A DNA stretch of 7,997 nt, from assembly GCA_023448955.1 (NCBI GenBank), contig JAEXJU010000152.1, forward strand, positions 1 to 7,997, in the 5' to 3' direction. The position numbers were made by a program, and so were the translations under genes. Below, piece after piece: positions 1-5,582 of the stretch (positions within the stretch are counted from its first letter, which is position 1; the number at the start of each line of letters is the position of its first letter). The DNA comes from Bacteroidota bacterium (GTDB lineage Bacteria > Bacteroidota > Bacteroidia > Flavobacteriales > Weeksellaceae). The notes beneath the pieces were generated by a model. That model did no database searches. It had not been told where the DNA came from and saw only the letters and a program-made list of their open reading frames with translations.

Positions 1-46
1 CTGTAGGAATCTCTACTGGAATTGAAATTACACTTGGATCCTACAG
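1..46. repeat. Short inverted repeat at window edge
   Basis: CTGTAGGA (1-8) is exactly repeated in inverted orientation as TCCTACAG (39-46) around a 30-base spacer. It lies just downstream of the stop codon of the minus-strand deaminase-family gene. No T-run follows the arm within the window, so it is not a convincing intrinsic terminator. The feature touches the window edge, so the arms or a larger element may continue to the left. Its function is unknown. Confidence 0.35.
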
Positions 47-56
47 ATTGCCGATG

Positions 57-971
57 TTACGGATATTCATTGATCCGAATTCTTCCTTTACTTTCCAAAA
101 ACTGATTTGCTCCTTTGATTCCCTGCAATCCACCTGTGTGAAATGCCAAAATTTTAGAACCTTTCGGAAAAAAACTTTTCTCCGCCAGATCAAAAATCTT
201 TTGCATCAATTTTCCTGTATAGATTGGATCCAGCGGAATCTGATACTCATCCCGAAACCAATTGATAAAACGGACATTCTCATCAGATATTTTGCCATAT
301 CTGTTTTCATCGGCATCTATCAATCTGAAATTGCTTTTCCCACTCCATTCCGATATTGTTTTTTCCAGCGAATCATCCTTTACAACTTTGATTCCAATCA
401 CACTCTGATTGGCTTCCGCAAACTTAGAAATCCCCGCAACTGTTCCTCCTGTCCCTACTGCTGTGCAAAGATAGTCAAAATCTTTGGTGTCATTTCCCAG
501 CAAATATTGGATGCCTTCAACCGCCATTTTATTACTTCCGCCTTCCGGAATGATAAGTGCATCCGGATATTTATCAGAAAATTCTTGGGTCAATCTTTCT
601 TTGTTTTGATAGTCTTCTCTTGAAACGAAGAAGAATTGCATTCCGTTTTCGGAAGCTTTGCAAAGTGTCGGATTATTTTGCCAGTTATTTTCCAATTCTT
701 CTCCTCTGATGATTCCGATTGTCGGGATATTAAATTGTTTTCCGAATGCAGCAACCGACGCTATATGATTGGAAAATGCACCGCCAAAAGTGATCAACAA
801 AGGATTTTCCGGTTTCGATTCCAGATATTGATTGACATTGAACAATAGTTTCCAGAATTTGTTCCCGGAAATGGTTGGATGAATCAAATCTTCTCTTTTG
901 ATGAAAATTCTGACATCAGAATCATTTTTGATTTCGACAATAGGGATTTTATGTTCCGGAATCTGAAGCAT
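57..971 (-). CDS. 1-Aminocyclopropane-1-carboxylate deaminase / D-cysteine desulfhydrase family PLP enzyme
   Basis: This is a 304-residue cytosolic fold-type II PLP enzyme. The family either opens ACC to 2-oxobutyrate and ammonia or, more often in bacteria outside the true AcdS group, breaks D-cysteine to pyruvate, sulfide and ammonia. Visible marks are the PLP lysine motif SGNKFWKL (Lys38), GGAFSNH (63-69), the phosphate-binding loop AVGTGGT (171-177), PIYTGK with Tyr251, and FHTGG (277-281). The length is slightly under the 320-340 of characterised ACC deaminases. The frame can be extended two codons to a TTG at 977, but ATG at 971 is preferred because TTG would lie inside a -7-like box. 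The gene stands alone: upstream is a repeat element and the transketolase terminator. The family assignment is firm. The choice between D-cysteine and ACC as substrate cannot be made from sequence alone, though D-cysteine desulfhydrase-like activity is the safer guess. Confidence 0.9.
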   Translation of the reverse strand: MLQIPEHKIPIVEIKNDSDVRIFIKREDLIHPTISGNKFWKLLFNVNQYLESKPENPLLITFGGAFSNHIASVAAFGKQFNIPTIGIIRGEELENNWQNNPTLCKASENGMQFFFVSREDYQNKERLTQEFSDKYPDALIIPEGGSNKMAVEGIQYLLGNDTKDFDYLCTAVGTGGTVAGISKFAEANQSVIGIKVVKDDSLEKTISEWSGKSNFRLIDADENRYGKISDENVRFINWFRDEYQIPLDPIYTGKLMQKIFDLAEKSFFPKGSKILAFHTGGLQGIKGANQFLESKGRIRINEYP

Positions 972-974
972 TGT

Positions 975-982
975 CAAAATTA
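975..982 (-). promoter_or_regulatory. Possible -7 promoter box of the deaminase-family gene
   Basis: On the minus strand TAATTTTG matches the Bacteroidota -7 consensus TAnnTTTG at every fixed base. It ends only three bases before the ATG at 971, so transcription would start at or next to the start codon and give a leaderless message. No TTG lies at the usual -33 distance; the nearest (1009-1011) is 26 bases away. In AT-rich DNA the match may be chance. Confidence 0.3.
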
Positions 983-1048
983 AATATTTATAATGAATGC
1001 ATGTATGACAAAACTTACTTTATAAAAATATTAACCACTGAATTGCAC

Positions 1049-1169
1049 GCAGCCCGGCTTGAGCGGAGCTCTTTTTCTGTTATTGCGATTGTACAAAAGT
1101 TCTGACGATTGCCTCACACCGTTCGCAATGACAGAAAAAAGCGGGAGCGGAAGACGGATCAAGCTGCCC
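1049..1169. repeat. Palindromic, probably interspersed repeat element
   Basis: This intergenic block is richer in GC than its flanks and has nested inverted repeats. The core arms are 1072-1088 and 1123-1139, pairing at 16 of 17 positions with the remaining pair a G.T wobble, around a 34-base loop. Outside these, GCTTGA (1057-1062) is inverted as TCAAGC (1159-1164), and GCAGC (1049-1053) as GCTGC (1163-1167). No protein is encoded with credible composition. The minus-strand text around CATTGCGAACG..GAGGCAATC resembles short palindromic repeats found in many copies in some bacterial genomes; that likeness is from memory and unverified. It could be a MITE-like element, a REP-type sequence or a structured RNA. 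It lies between the transketolase terminator and the deaminase-family gene, so it probably does not interrupt an operon. Confidence 0.55.
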
Positions 1170-1204
1170 AAACTTAACAATGTGGTTATACTTAGCCAAA
1201 TAAA

Positions 1205-1231
1205 AAATCCACCAAAAAAAATGGTGGATTT
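1205..1231 (-). terminator. Intrinsic terminator of the transketolase operon
   Basis: Perfect 10-bp inverted repeat: AAATCCACCA (1205-1214) and TGGTGGATTT (1222-1231) around a seven-base A loop. Read on the minus strand, the stem runs into TTTTTT, as expected for a rho-independent terminator. It begins 22 bases after the stop codon of the C-terminal transketolase subunit gene. The plus-strand side has no comparable T-run, so it is mainly one-directional. Confidence 0.9.
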
Positions 1232-1253
1232 ACTATTTACAAATCGTGAAAAT

Positions 1254-2207
1254 TTATATGGTTCTTTCGATGATTCTTTTTACTGCTTTTACCACAGCAT
1301 CGGCATCGATCTGATATTTCTTCATCAGTTCTGCCGGCGTTCCGGATTCTCCGAAAGTATCATTAACAGCTACAAATTCCTGCGGCGTTGGTCTTCTTCT
1401 GGAAAGCATTCCGGCAACAGACTCGCCGAGACCACCAAGATAGTTGTGCTCTTCAGCAGAAACTATTTTGCCTGTTTTTTCTACAGATTTCAGGATAATT
1501 TCTTCGTCCAAAGGTTTGATGGTGTGTATGTTAATTATCTCACAAGAAATACCTTCTTTTTCCAGCTCATCTGCAGCTAGCAAAGATTCCCACACCAAAT
1601 GTCCTGTTGCAACGATGGTAACATCTGTTCCTTCCTGCAAAAGAATCCCTTTCCCGATCTCGAAAGGCATATCTTCCGGAATGAAAACCGGGACAACCGG
1701 TCTCCCGAATCTTAGGTAAACAGGGCCATTGTGTTCTGCAGCAGCCAATGTAGCCGCTTTCGTTTGGTTATAATCGCACGGGTTGATAACTGTCATTCCC
1801 GGCAGCATTTTCATCATCCCGATATCTTCCAAAACCTGGTGTGTTGCACCATCTTCTCCCAAAGTTACTCCTGCGTGAGACGCGGCAATTTTCACATTCT
1901 TGCCGGAATAAGCAATCGACTGGCGAATCTGATCATAAACTCTGGAGGTTGCAAAATTGGCGAAAGTACCAGCAAACGGAATTTTCCCGTTGATGGTAAG
2001 GCCGGCTGCCATTCCCATCATATTAGCTTCGGCTATCCCTGTCTGGAAAAATCTTTCGGGTGCTTTCTCTATGAATTTCTCCATTTTCAGGGATCCGATT
2101 AAGTCTGCACAAAGTGCCACAACATTTGGATTTTTATCAGCCAACTCAGCTAATCCTGCTCCGAAACCTGAACGTGTATCTTTTTTTTCTGTATATGTAT
2201 ATTTCAT
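1254..2207 (-). CDS. Transketolase, C-terminal subunit
   Basis: This 317-residue protein is the pyrimidine-binding plus C-terminal half of a split transketolase. Together with the N-terminal subunit it moves two-carbon ketol units between sugar phosphates in the non-oxidative pentose phosphate pathway in the cytosol. The pyrimidine domain carries GIAEANMMG, whose Glu60 is the conserved glutamate that activates thiamine diphosphate. Further marks are GVTLGEDGATHQ (113-124) and the PVYLRFGRP strand. The last third, with ATGHLVWESLLAADEL and the SAEEHNYLGGLGESVA region, matches the transketolase C domain. Its length is usual for the separate subunit, so this is not a fragment. ATG at 2207 follows an A-rich stretch (AATAAA) with no Shine-Dalgarno sequence, normal for this phylum. 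It lies 109 bp after the N-terminal subunit gene in the same direction, with no strong terminator between, and is followed by a clear one; co-transcription is inferred. Confidence 0.95.
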   Translation of the reverse strand: MKYTYTEKKDTRSGFGAGLAELADKNPNVVALCADLIGSLKMEKFIEKAPERFFQTGIAEANMMGMAAGLTINGKIPFAGTFANFATSRVYDQIRQSIAYSGKNVKIAASHAGVTLGEDGATHQVLEDIGMMKMLPGMTVINPCDYNQTKAATLAAAEHNGPVYLRFGRPVVPVFIPEDMPFEIGKGILLQEGTDVTIVATGHLVWESLLAADELEKEGISCEIINIHTIKPLDEEIILKSVEKTGKIVSAEEHNYLGGLGESVAGMLSRRRPTPQEFVAVNDTFGESGTPAELMKKYQIDADAVVKAVKRIIERTI

Positions 2208-2234
2208 TTTATTAAGATTGATGGATGAATATTA

Positions 2235-2295
2235 TAATTGATAAATGATCGCTGAAAATGATTTTAAGAATTTAATTGATAAAAACCATTTATCA
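2235..2295 (-). promoter_or_regulatory. Direct repeat and competing hairpins between transketolase subunit genes
   Basis: The 109-bp gap holds an 11-bp direct repeat, TAATTGATAAA, at 2235-2245 and 2273-2283. CATTTATCA at 2287-2295 can pair over nine bases with 2239-2247, or its last seven bases can pair with 2277-2283 across a five-base loop. The two structures exclude each other in the minus-strand transcript. Neither stem is GC-rich or followed by a clear T-run, so this is not a normal terminator. A role in mRNA processing or in setting the subunit ratio is only a possibility. Confidence 0.3.
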
Positions 2296-2316
2296 TTAAT
2301 TTTATATCACTTATGA

Positions 2317-3168
2317 TTAATAATCTGCTGGTGCTTCCAGATAAAGTTGTTTAAAGGCTGTGTCCAGTTGCTCATCATTAGGCGCTTTTCCGTGCCAAGC
2401 GTGACTTCCCATCATATAATCTACACCGCTTCCCATTTCTGTATGCAACAGAATTGCAACTGGTTTCTCCTTTCCAGTTTCTGCCTTTGCTTTTTCCAGA
2501 ATCTCTAATACTGCATCCAGATTGTTACCGTTCTTCTCTTCCAAAACAACCCAGCCAAAAGCTTCTAACTTGGCTCTGAGATTGCCTAATGATAATACAT
2601 TATCTGTGCTGCCATCAATCTGCTGACCGTTGTAATCTATGGTTGCAATGATATTATCTACTTTCTTGGCAGCAGCATACATAAAAGCTTCCCAAACCTG
2701 TCCTTCCTGCAACTCGCCATCACCGTGAAGGGTGTACACAAGAGCTTCATCTTTATCCAGCTTTTTTCCCTGTGCAGCTCCAAGCGCCACAGAAAGACCC
2801 TGTCCCAAAGAACCAGAAGCCACTCTAACACCTGGCAAGCCTTCGTGTGTTGTTGGATGACCTTGTAATCTTGAATTTAGTTTTCTGAAAGTTGAAAGTT
2901 CGGCAACAGGAAAAAATCCAAATCTTGCCAATATGCTGTAAAACACTGGGGAAATATGTCCGTTTGACAGAAAAAAAAGATCTTCACCTTTTCCTTCCAT
3001 AGTGAATGGAAGATTGTAATTCATTACTTTTCCATAAAGTGCCACAAAATATTCAGTACAGCCAAGCGATCCGCCGGGATGACCACTATTTACAGCGTGA
3101 ACCATTCTCAAAATATCTCTTCTGATCTGCGTGGAAAGGCTTTTCAGCTCTTCGATTGATTTGCTCAT
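2317..3168 (-). CDS. Transketolase, N-terminal subunit
   Basis: This 283-residue protein is the pyrophosphate-binding half of a split transketolase and needs the C-terminal subunit to form the active site. In order it shows NSGHPGGSLG (His30), LSNGHISP (His71), LQGHPTTHEG (His104), the ASGSLGQGLSVALGAA helix, and the thiamine-diphosphate/Mg motif beginning GDGELQEGQVWEA (GDG at 149-151) and closing with IDYNGQQIDG (Asn180). It ends with the GSHAWHGKAPN segment, which marks the natural end of this domain in separate subunits. Its frame ends in a proper TAA and the partner has its own start, so the split is the normal arrangement in many Bacteroidota and archaea and not a frameshift. A -7-like box lies 22 bp upstream, and the preceding gene is closed by a terminator, so this gene probably starts the two-gene operon. 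Confidence 0.95.
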   Translation of the reverse strand: MSKSIEELKSLSTQIRRDILRMVHAVNSGHPGGSLGCTEYFVALYGKVMNYNLPFTMEGKGEDLFFLSNGHISPVFYSILARFGFFPVAELSTFRKLNSRLQGHPTTHEGLPGVRVASGSLGQGLSVALGAAQGKKLDKDEALVYTLHGDGELQEGQVWEAFMYAAAKKVDNIIATIDYNGQQIDGSTDNVLSLGNLRAKLEAFGWVVLEEKNGNNLDAVLEILEKAKAETGKEKPVAILLHTEMGSGVDYMMGSHAWHGKAPNDEQLDTAFKQLYLEAPADY

Positions 3169-3189
3169 TATATTTGATTTGCTTTCCTG

Positions 3190-3197
3190 CGAAAATA
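3190..3197 (-). promoter_or_regulatory. Possible promoter of the transketolase operon
   Basis: Minus-strand TATTTTCG differs from TAnnTTTG by one base and would give a leader of roughly 15-20 bases before the ATG at 3168. The triplet 19 bases upstream is TTT instead of the preferred TTG. Position after the upstream terminator fits an operon promoter, but the match is weak. Confidence 0.35.
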
Positions 3198-3247
3198 CAA
3201 TTTTTTGACGAGGTCTAAAATTCTGTTATTAAAATTTTTGCATAAAA

Positions 3248-3267
3248 AAACCGCCGATTGGCGGTTT
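3248..3267 (-). terminator. Intrinsic terminator after the first barrel-protein gene
   Basis: AAACCGCC (3248-3255) and GGCGGTTT (3260-3267) form a perfect 8-bp stem with a GATT loop. Read on the minus strand the stem runs into a T-run of seven. It starts 20 bases after the stop codon of the 3288-3779 gene and separates it from the transketolase operon. Confidence 0.92.
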
Positions 3268-3287
3268 GAAAAGTTTATATCACTTTA

Positions 3288-3779
3288 TTAAAATTTATAG
3301 GCATAACCTAAATTTATTGAAGATATAGAGCCATTATTACTTATACCTTTATAGCCTAGATATAAATCGTGTTTATTGACGAAAGTATATCCAACTTTAG
3401 GCTGGTAATAAAATCCGCCATCGCCACCTTCCGCAGTTGCTATACCATAACCTAAATCTGCCCCAATAAATGGACCATTCCCAAAATTATACTGACCTGT
3501 AGCAGCAATAGGTATTATTCCTGCATTTGGTAAGTCCAATCCTAAAGCATCATAAGCATCTTTAATTTCAGATTTCCAAAGATATTGAGTGTAACCTGTT
3601 GTTATACCTAGATCAAAATTTTCAGCGACTTTCCAAGTATAAGCCAAATCTAATCCAAGGTTTAAAGAAAATACATCACCTGCATCGCCAGTTGGCAAAC
3701 CTAGGTGTGCTCCTAATTTAAATTGTGCATTAGACAATCCGAATACTGCAACAGCAGCTAATAAAATTAATTTCTTCAT
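3288..3779 (-). CDS. Small exported beta-barrel-like outer-membrane protein (paralogue A)
   Basis: This 163-residue protein has a Sec signal peptide: MKK, a hydrophobic stretch with LLAAVAVFGL, and a likely signal peptidase I site at SNA-Q (about residue 18). The mature part is rich in glycine, tyrosine and alternating polar/hydrophobic strands such as FKLGAHLGLP, LDLAYTWKV, FDLGITTGYTQ, ADLGYGIA, PKVGYTF and LYLGYKG. It ends in GYAYKF with a terminal phenylalanine, the usual C-terminal signal of outer-membrane barrels. The strands suggest an eight-stranded OmpW/OmpX-like porin-fold protein, but no specific family is recognised and the ligand is unknown. Its neighbour at 3980-4474 is a clear paralogue. 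A good promoter match upstream and a terminator on each side indicate a single-gene transcript. Confidence 0.85.
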   Translation of the reverse strand: MKKLILLAAVAVFGLSNAQFKLGAHLGLPTGDAGDVFSLNLGLDLAYTWKVAENFDLGITTGYTQYLWKSEIKDAYDALGLDLPNAGIIPIAATGQYNFGNGPFIGADLGYGIATAEGGDGGFYYQPKVGYTFVNKHDLYLGYKGISNNGSISSINLGYAYKF

Positions 3780-3828
3780 AGTTTTTAATTTATATGTTAT
3801 TAAATTGTTAAATTAACTTAAAACATTG

Positions 3829-3858
3829 CTAAATTAATACTATTTTTCAAACCCACAA
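3829..3858 (-). promoter_or_regulatory. Predicted Bacteroidota-type promoter of barrel-protein gene A
   Basis: On the minus strand TTG (3856-3858) is followed after exactly 19 bases by TAATTTAG (3829-3836), one mismatch from the -7 consensus TAnnTTTG. Spacing and sequence fit the flavobacterial -33/-7 promoter. Transcription would start near 3825, giving a leader of about 45 bases. Confidence 0.55.
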
Positions 3859-3935
3859 ATAAAAGTGCCACTTTTCACTAATTTAATAGTTAAATATTAT
3901 AATGAATTATCCTTACATAAACCTTTATCAATAAA

Positions 3936-3961
3936 AAAACTCTGACAGTTGCCAGAGTTTT
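3936..3961 (-). terminator. Intrinsic terminator after barrel-protein gene B
   Basis: AAAACTCTG (3936-3944) and CAGAGTTTT (3953-3961) form a 9-bp perfect stem with an eight-base loop. On the minus strand the stem is followed by T residues (TTTTTTTAT including the stem end). It begins 18 bases after the stop codon of the 3980-4474 gene, so the two paralogues are probably transcribed separately. Confidence 0.88.
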
Positions 3962-3979
3962 CTTTAAGGATTGTAAGAT

Positions 3980-4474
3980 TTATTTCAAAAAGAAATTATA
4001 TCCTAAATTAACTGATCCTACTCCAAAGTCAAAGGGACCGATTTTAGAATTGACACCTTGATATCCTAAGTAAAGTTCACCTTGAGAAAAATTGTAGGCT
4101 ACTTTTGGCTGGTAATATAAACCTCCGTCTATTCCATCTTTTGTAGATATCCCATATCCTAGGTCTAATCCTATTGAAACAGGAGATCCTGAAAATCTAT
4201 ACTTTCCTGAAGCTGCAATTGGAATAAAGCCAAAATCATCAACTTTGTATCCGTTATTACTTTTCCCAATAAAATGTGAATAACCAGACGCAATTCCTAA
4301 ATCAAAACCACTTCCCACGTTCCACATATAAGCAGCATCCAAACCTAGGTTGAATGATGAAGCATCACCAGCATCGCTTACAGGAATTCCGATGTGAGCT
4401 CCAAGCTTAAAGCCTTCCTGAGCACTTGACAGTCCGAATACAGCCATAGCTGCAATCATAAATAACTTTTTCAT
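3980..4474 (-). CDS. Small exported beta-barrel-like outer-membrane protein (paralogue B)
   Basis: This 164-residue protein has a Sec signal peptide (MKK, then MIAAMAVFGL) and a likely cleavage site at SSA-Q. It aligns over its whole length with the protein at 3288-3779; shared blocks include FKLGAH, NLGLD, FDLGI, FIPIAA/IIPIAA, LDLGYGI, YYQPKV and SVNLGY/SINLGY. By eye about half of the residues are identical. Like its paralogue it is predicted to be a small outer-membrane barrel with unknown ligand. It ends YNFFLK: two residues follow the usual terminal aromatic, unlike paralogue A. The 14 bases TTAAAAACTATGAA around the start codon are identical in both genes, so the duplication included the translation start. 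It lies 49 bp after phoH in the same direction with no terminator between, so read-through from phoH is possible. No clear promoter of its own was found. Confidence 0.85.
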   Translation of the reverse strand: MKKLFMIAAMAVFGLSSAQEGFKLGAHIGIPVSDAGDASSFNLGLDAAYMWNVGSGFDLGIASGYSHFIGKSNNGYKVDDFGFIPIAASGKYRFSGSPVSIGLDLGYGISTKDGIDGGLYYQPKVAYNFSQGELYLGYQGVNSKIGPFDFGVGSVNLGYNFFLK

Positions 4475-4523
4475 AGTTTTTAAATATTTGATCTAAGAAA
4501 AAGAAACCAAGTTTGATGCCAAT

Positions 4524-5477
4524 TTATTTTTCTTTCTTCTCACTATTGTTATAAGCAACAATGATTTTTTTGACAACAGGATGCCTTACAACATCTTCCT
4601 CTGTAAGATGCACGAAACCGATCTCATCAATGTTTTTCAGAATCTGCATAGATTCCTTCAGACCGGATTGCTGTTTCGGAGGCAAATCTACCTGGCTGGG
4701 ATCACCGGTTATAATAAATTTGGCGTTCATTCCCATCCTTGTCAGGAACATTTTCATTTGAGAATGAGTGGTATTCTGTGCTTCATCCAAAATCACAAAA
4801 GCTTCGTCCAAAGTCCTACCTCTCATAAACGCCAACGGTGCTACTTCAATTACTTTTTTCTCCATAAAACCTTCCAGCTTTTCATGAGGAATCATATCCC
4901 TGAGCGCATCATACAAAGGCTGCAAGTACGGATCAAGCTTTTCCTTGAGATCACCAGGAAGAAAGCCTAAACTTTCACCCGCTTCCACTGCGGGCCTGGT
5001 TAAAATAATTCTTTTTACTTCCTTATCCCTCAAAGCTCTGACTGCCAGAGCAACGCTTGTATAAGTTTTACCTGTTCCGGCGGGACCGATCGCAAAGACC
5101 ATATCCTTTGTTTCGGATACTTTAACCAGCTTTTTAAGGTTGGTTGTTTTTGCTTTTATAGCTTTTCCGTTGACGCCTTTTACGATGATATCCTGATCAA
5201 ATACCAATTGTTTCTCGTTATCGTCTTTCAGTTTCAAAAGGGATTCCAGATTTTTTATCTCTAAAGAATTATGCTTGGAAATGTAAGCGGTAACATCATC
5301 CAACTTTTGTTTTAGCAGATCAAGTGTTTCGCGGTTTCCCATTGCGAAGATGAAATTATCTCTTCCTGTGATTTTCAGAGTGGGAAAGCTGGACTTTATA
5401 AGGTTGAAATTTTGGTTTTGTACGCCGTAAAAAGTTTTAGTATCTACGCCTTCGAGTTCATAATTTATTTCGAACAT
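4524..5477 (-). CDS. PhoH-like P-loop ATPase (YbeZ/PhoH family)
   Basis: This 317-residue cytosolic protein is a full-length PhoH-family NTPase; family members are RNA-linked ATPases, and the E. coli homologue YbeZ works with the endoribonuclease YbeY in ribosome and RNA maturation. The N-terminal 110 residues contain an RNA-binding-like alpha/beta region (KITGRDNFIFAMG). They are followed by Walker A GPAGTGKT (131-138), LTRPAVEAGESLGFLPG (159-175), the LAFMRGRT segment (215-222), Walker B with FVILDEAQN (227-235), TGDPSQVDLP (257-266), and the closing HPVVKKIIVAYN. All motifs needed for ATP hydrolysis are intact. ATG at 5477 follows a TAnnTTTG box by about 25 bases. It is transcribed divergently from the DUF62 gene, and the barrel-protein gene B follows in the same direction. 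No ybeY homologue is in the window. The function in this lineage is inferred from family knowledge. Confidence 0.95.
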   Translation of the reverse strand: MFEINYELEGVDTKTFYGVQNQNFNLIKSSFPTLKITGRDNFIFAMGNRETLDLLKQKLDDVTAYISKHNSLEIKNLESLLKLKDDNEKQLVFDQDIIVKGVNGKAIKAKTTNLKKLVKVSETKDMVFAIGPAGTGKTYTSVALAVRALRDKEVKRIILTRPAVEAGESLGFLPGDLKEKLDPYLQPLYDALRDMIPHEKLEGFMEKKVIEVAPLAFMRGRTLDEAFVILDEAQNTTHSQMKMFLTRMGMNAKFIITGDPSQVDLPPKQQSGLKESMQILKNIDEIGFVHLTEEDVVRHPVVKKIIVAYNNSEKKEK

Positions 5478-5501
5478 ATGTAATATTAGGAGTTAGTATA
5501 A

Positions 5502-5509
5502 CAAATATA
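5502..5509 (-). promoter_or_regulatory. Predicted -7 box of the phoH promoter
   Basis: Minus-strand TATATTTG matches TAnnTTTG at all fixed positions and predicts a leader of about 20 bases before the ATG at 5477. No TTG is present at the usual -33 spacing. Confidence 0.5.
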
Positions 5510-5556
5510 TGAATAGATTTGATATGTTATGTTCGTTTTAAAAAATTGAATTGTAC

Positions 5557-5564
5557 TAAATTTG
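5557..5564 (+). promoter_or_regulatory. Predicted -7 box of the DUF62 gene promoter
   Basis: TAAATTTG matches TAnnTTTG exactly and sits 18 bases before the ATG at 5583, giving a leader of about 14 bases. It overlaps the TTG codon at 5562, which argues against TTG as the translation start. No good -33 TTG is seen. Its core is about 50 bp from the opposing phoH box. Confidence 0.5.
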
Positions 5565-5582
5565 CAAATAAATATTAAATCA

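Noticed and set aside
48..848. Long plus-strand open frames opposite the deaminase-family gene
   Set aside because: They lie wholly within the antisense of a conserved enzyme, and their translations are rich in Cys, Phe and Ile with no family features.
972..977. Start of the deaminase-family protein at the TTG at 977 (two extra codons)
   Set aside because: The TTG lies inside the -7-like box, and an ATG follows two codons later at 971; family N-termini do not need the extra residues.
1059..1580. Plus-strand open frame running from the palindromic element into the transketolase C-subunit gene
   Set aside because: It is antisense to a strongly supported gene, has low-complexity Ser/Phe/Cys-rich translation and no recognisable domain.
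1254..3168. Transketolase broken by a frameshift or insertion
   Set aside because: Both halves have complete domains, their own starts and stops and normal lengths; separate N and C subunits are an established arrangement in many Bacteroidota and archaea.
3780..3979. Possible small gene or regulatory RNA between the two barrel-protein genes
   Set aside because: The 200-bp gap is explained by a terminator and a promoter; no open frame with coding character or further stable hairpin was seen.
5562..5582. Start of the DUF62 protein at TTG 5562 (seven extra codons)
   Set aside because: The codon overlaps an exact TAnnTTTG box, and MPVITLTSDYG from ATG 5583 matches the family N-terminus.
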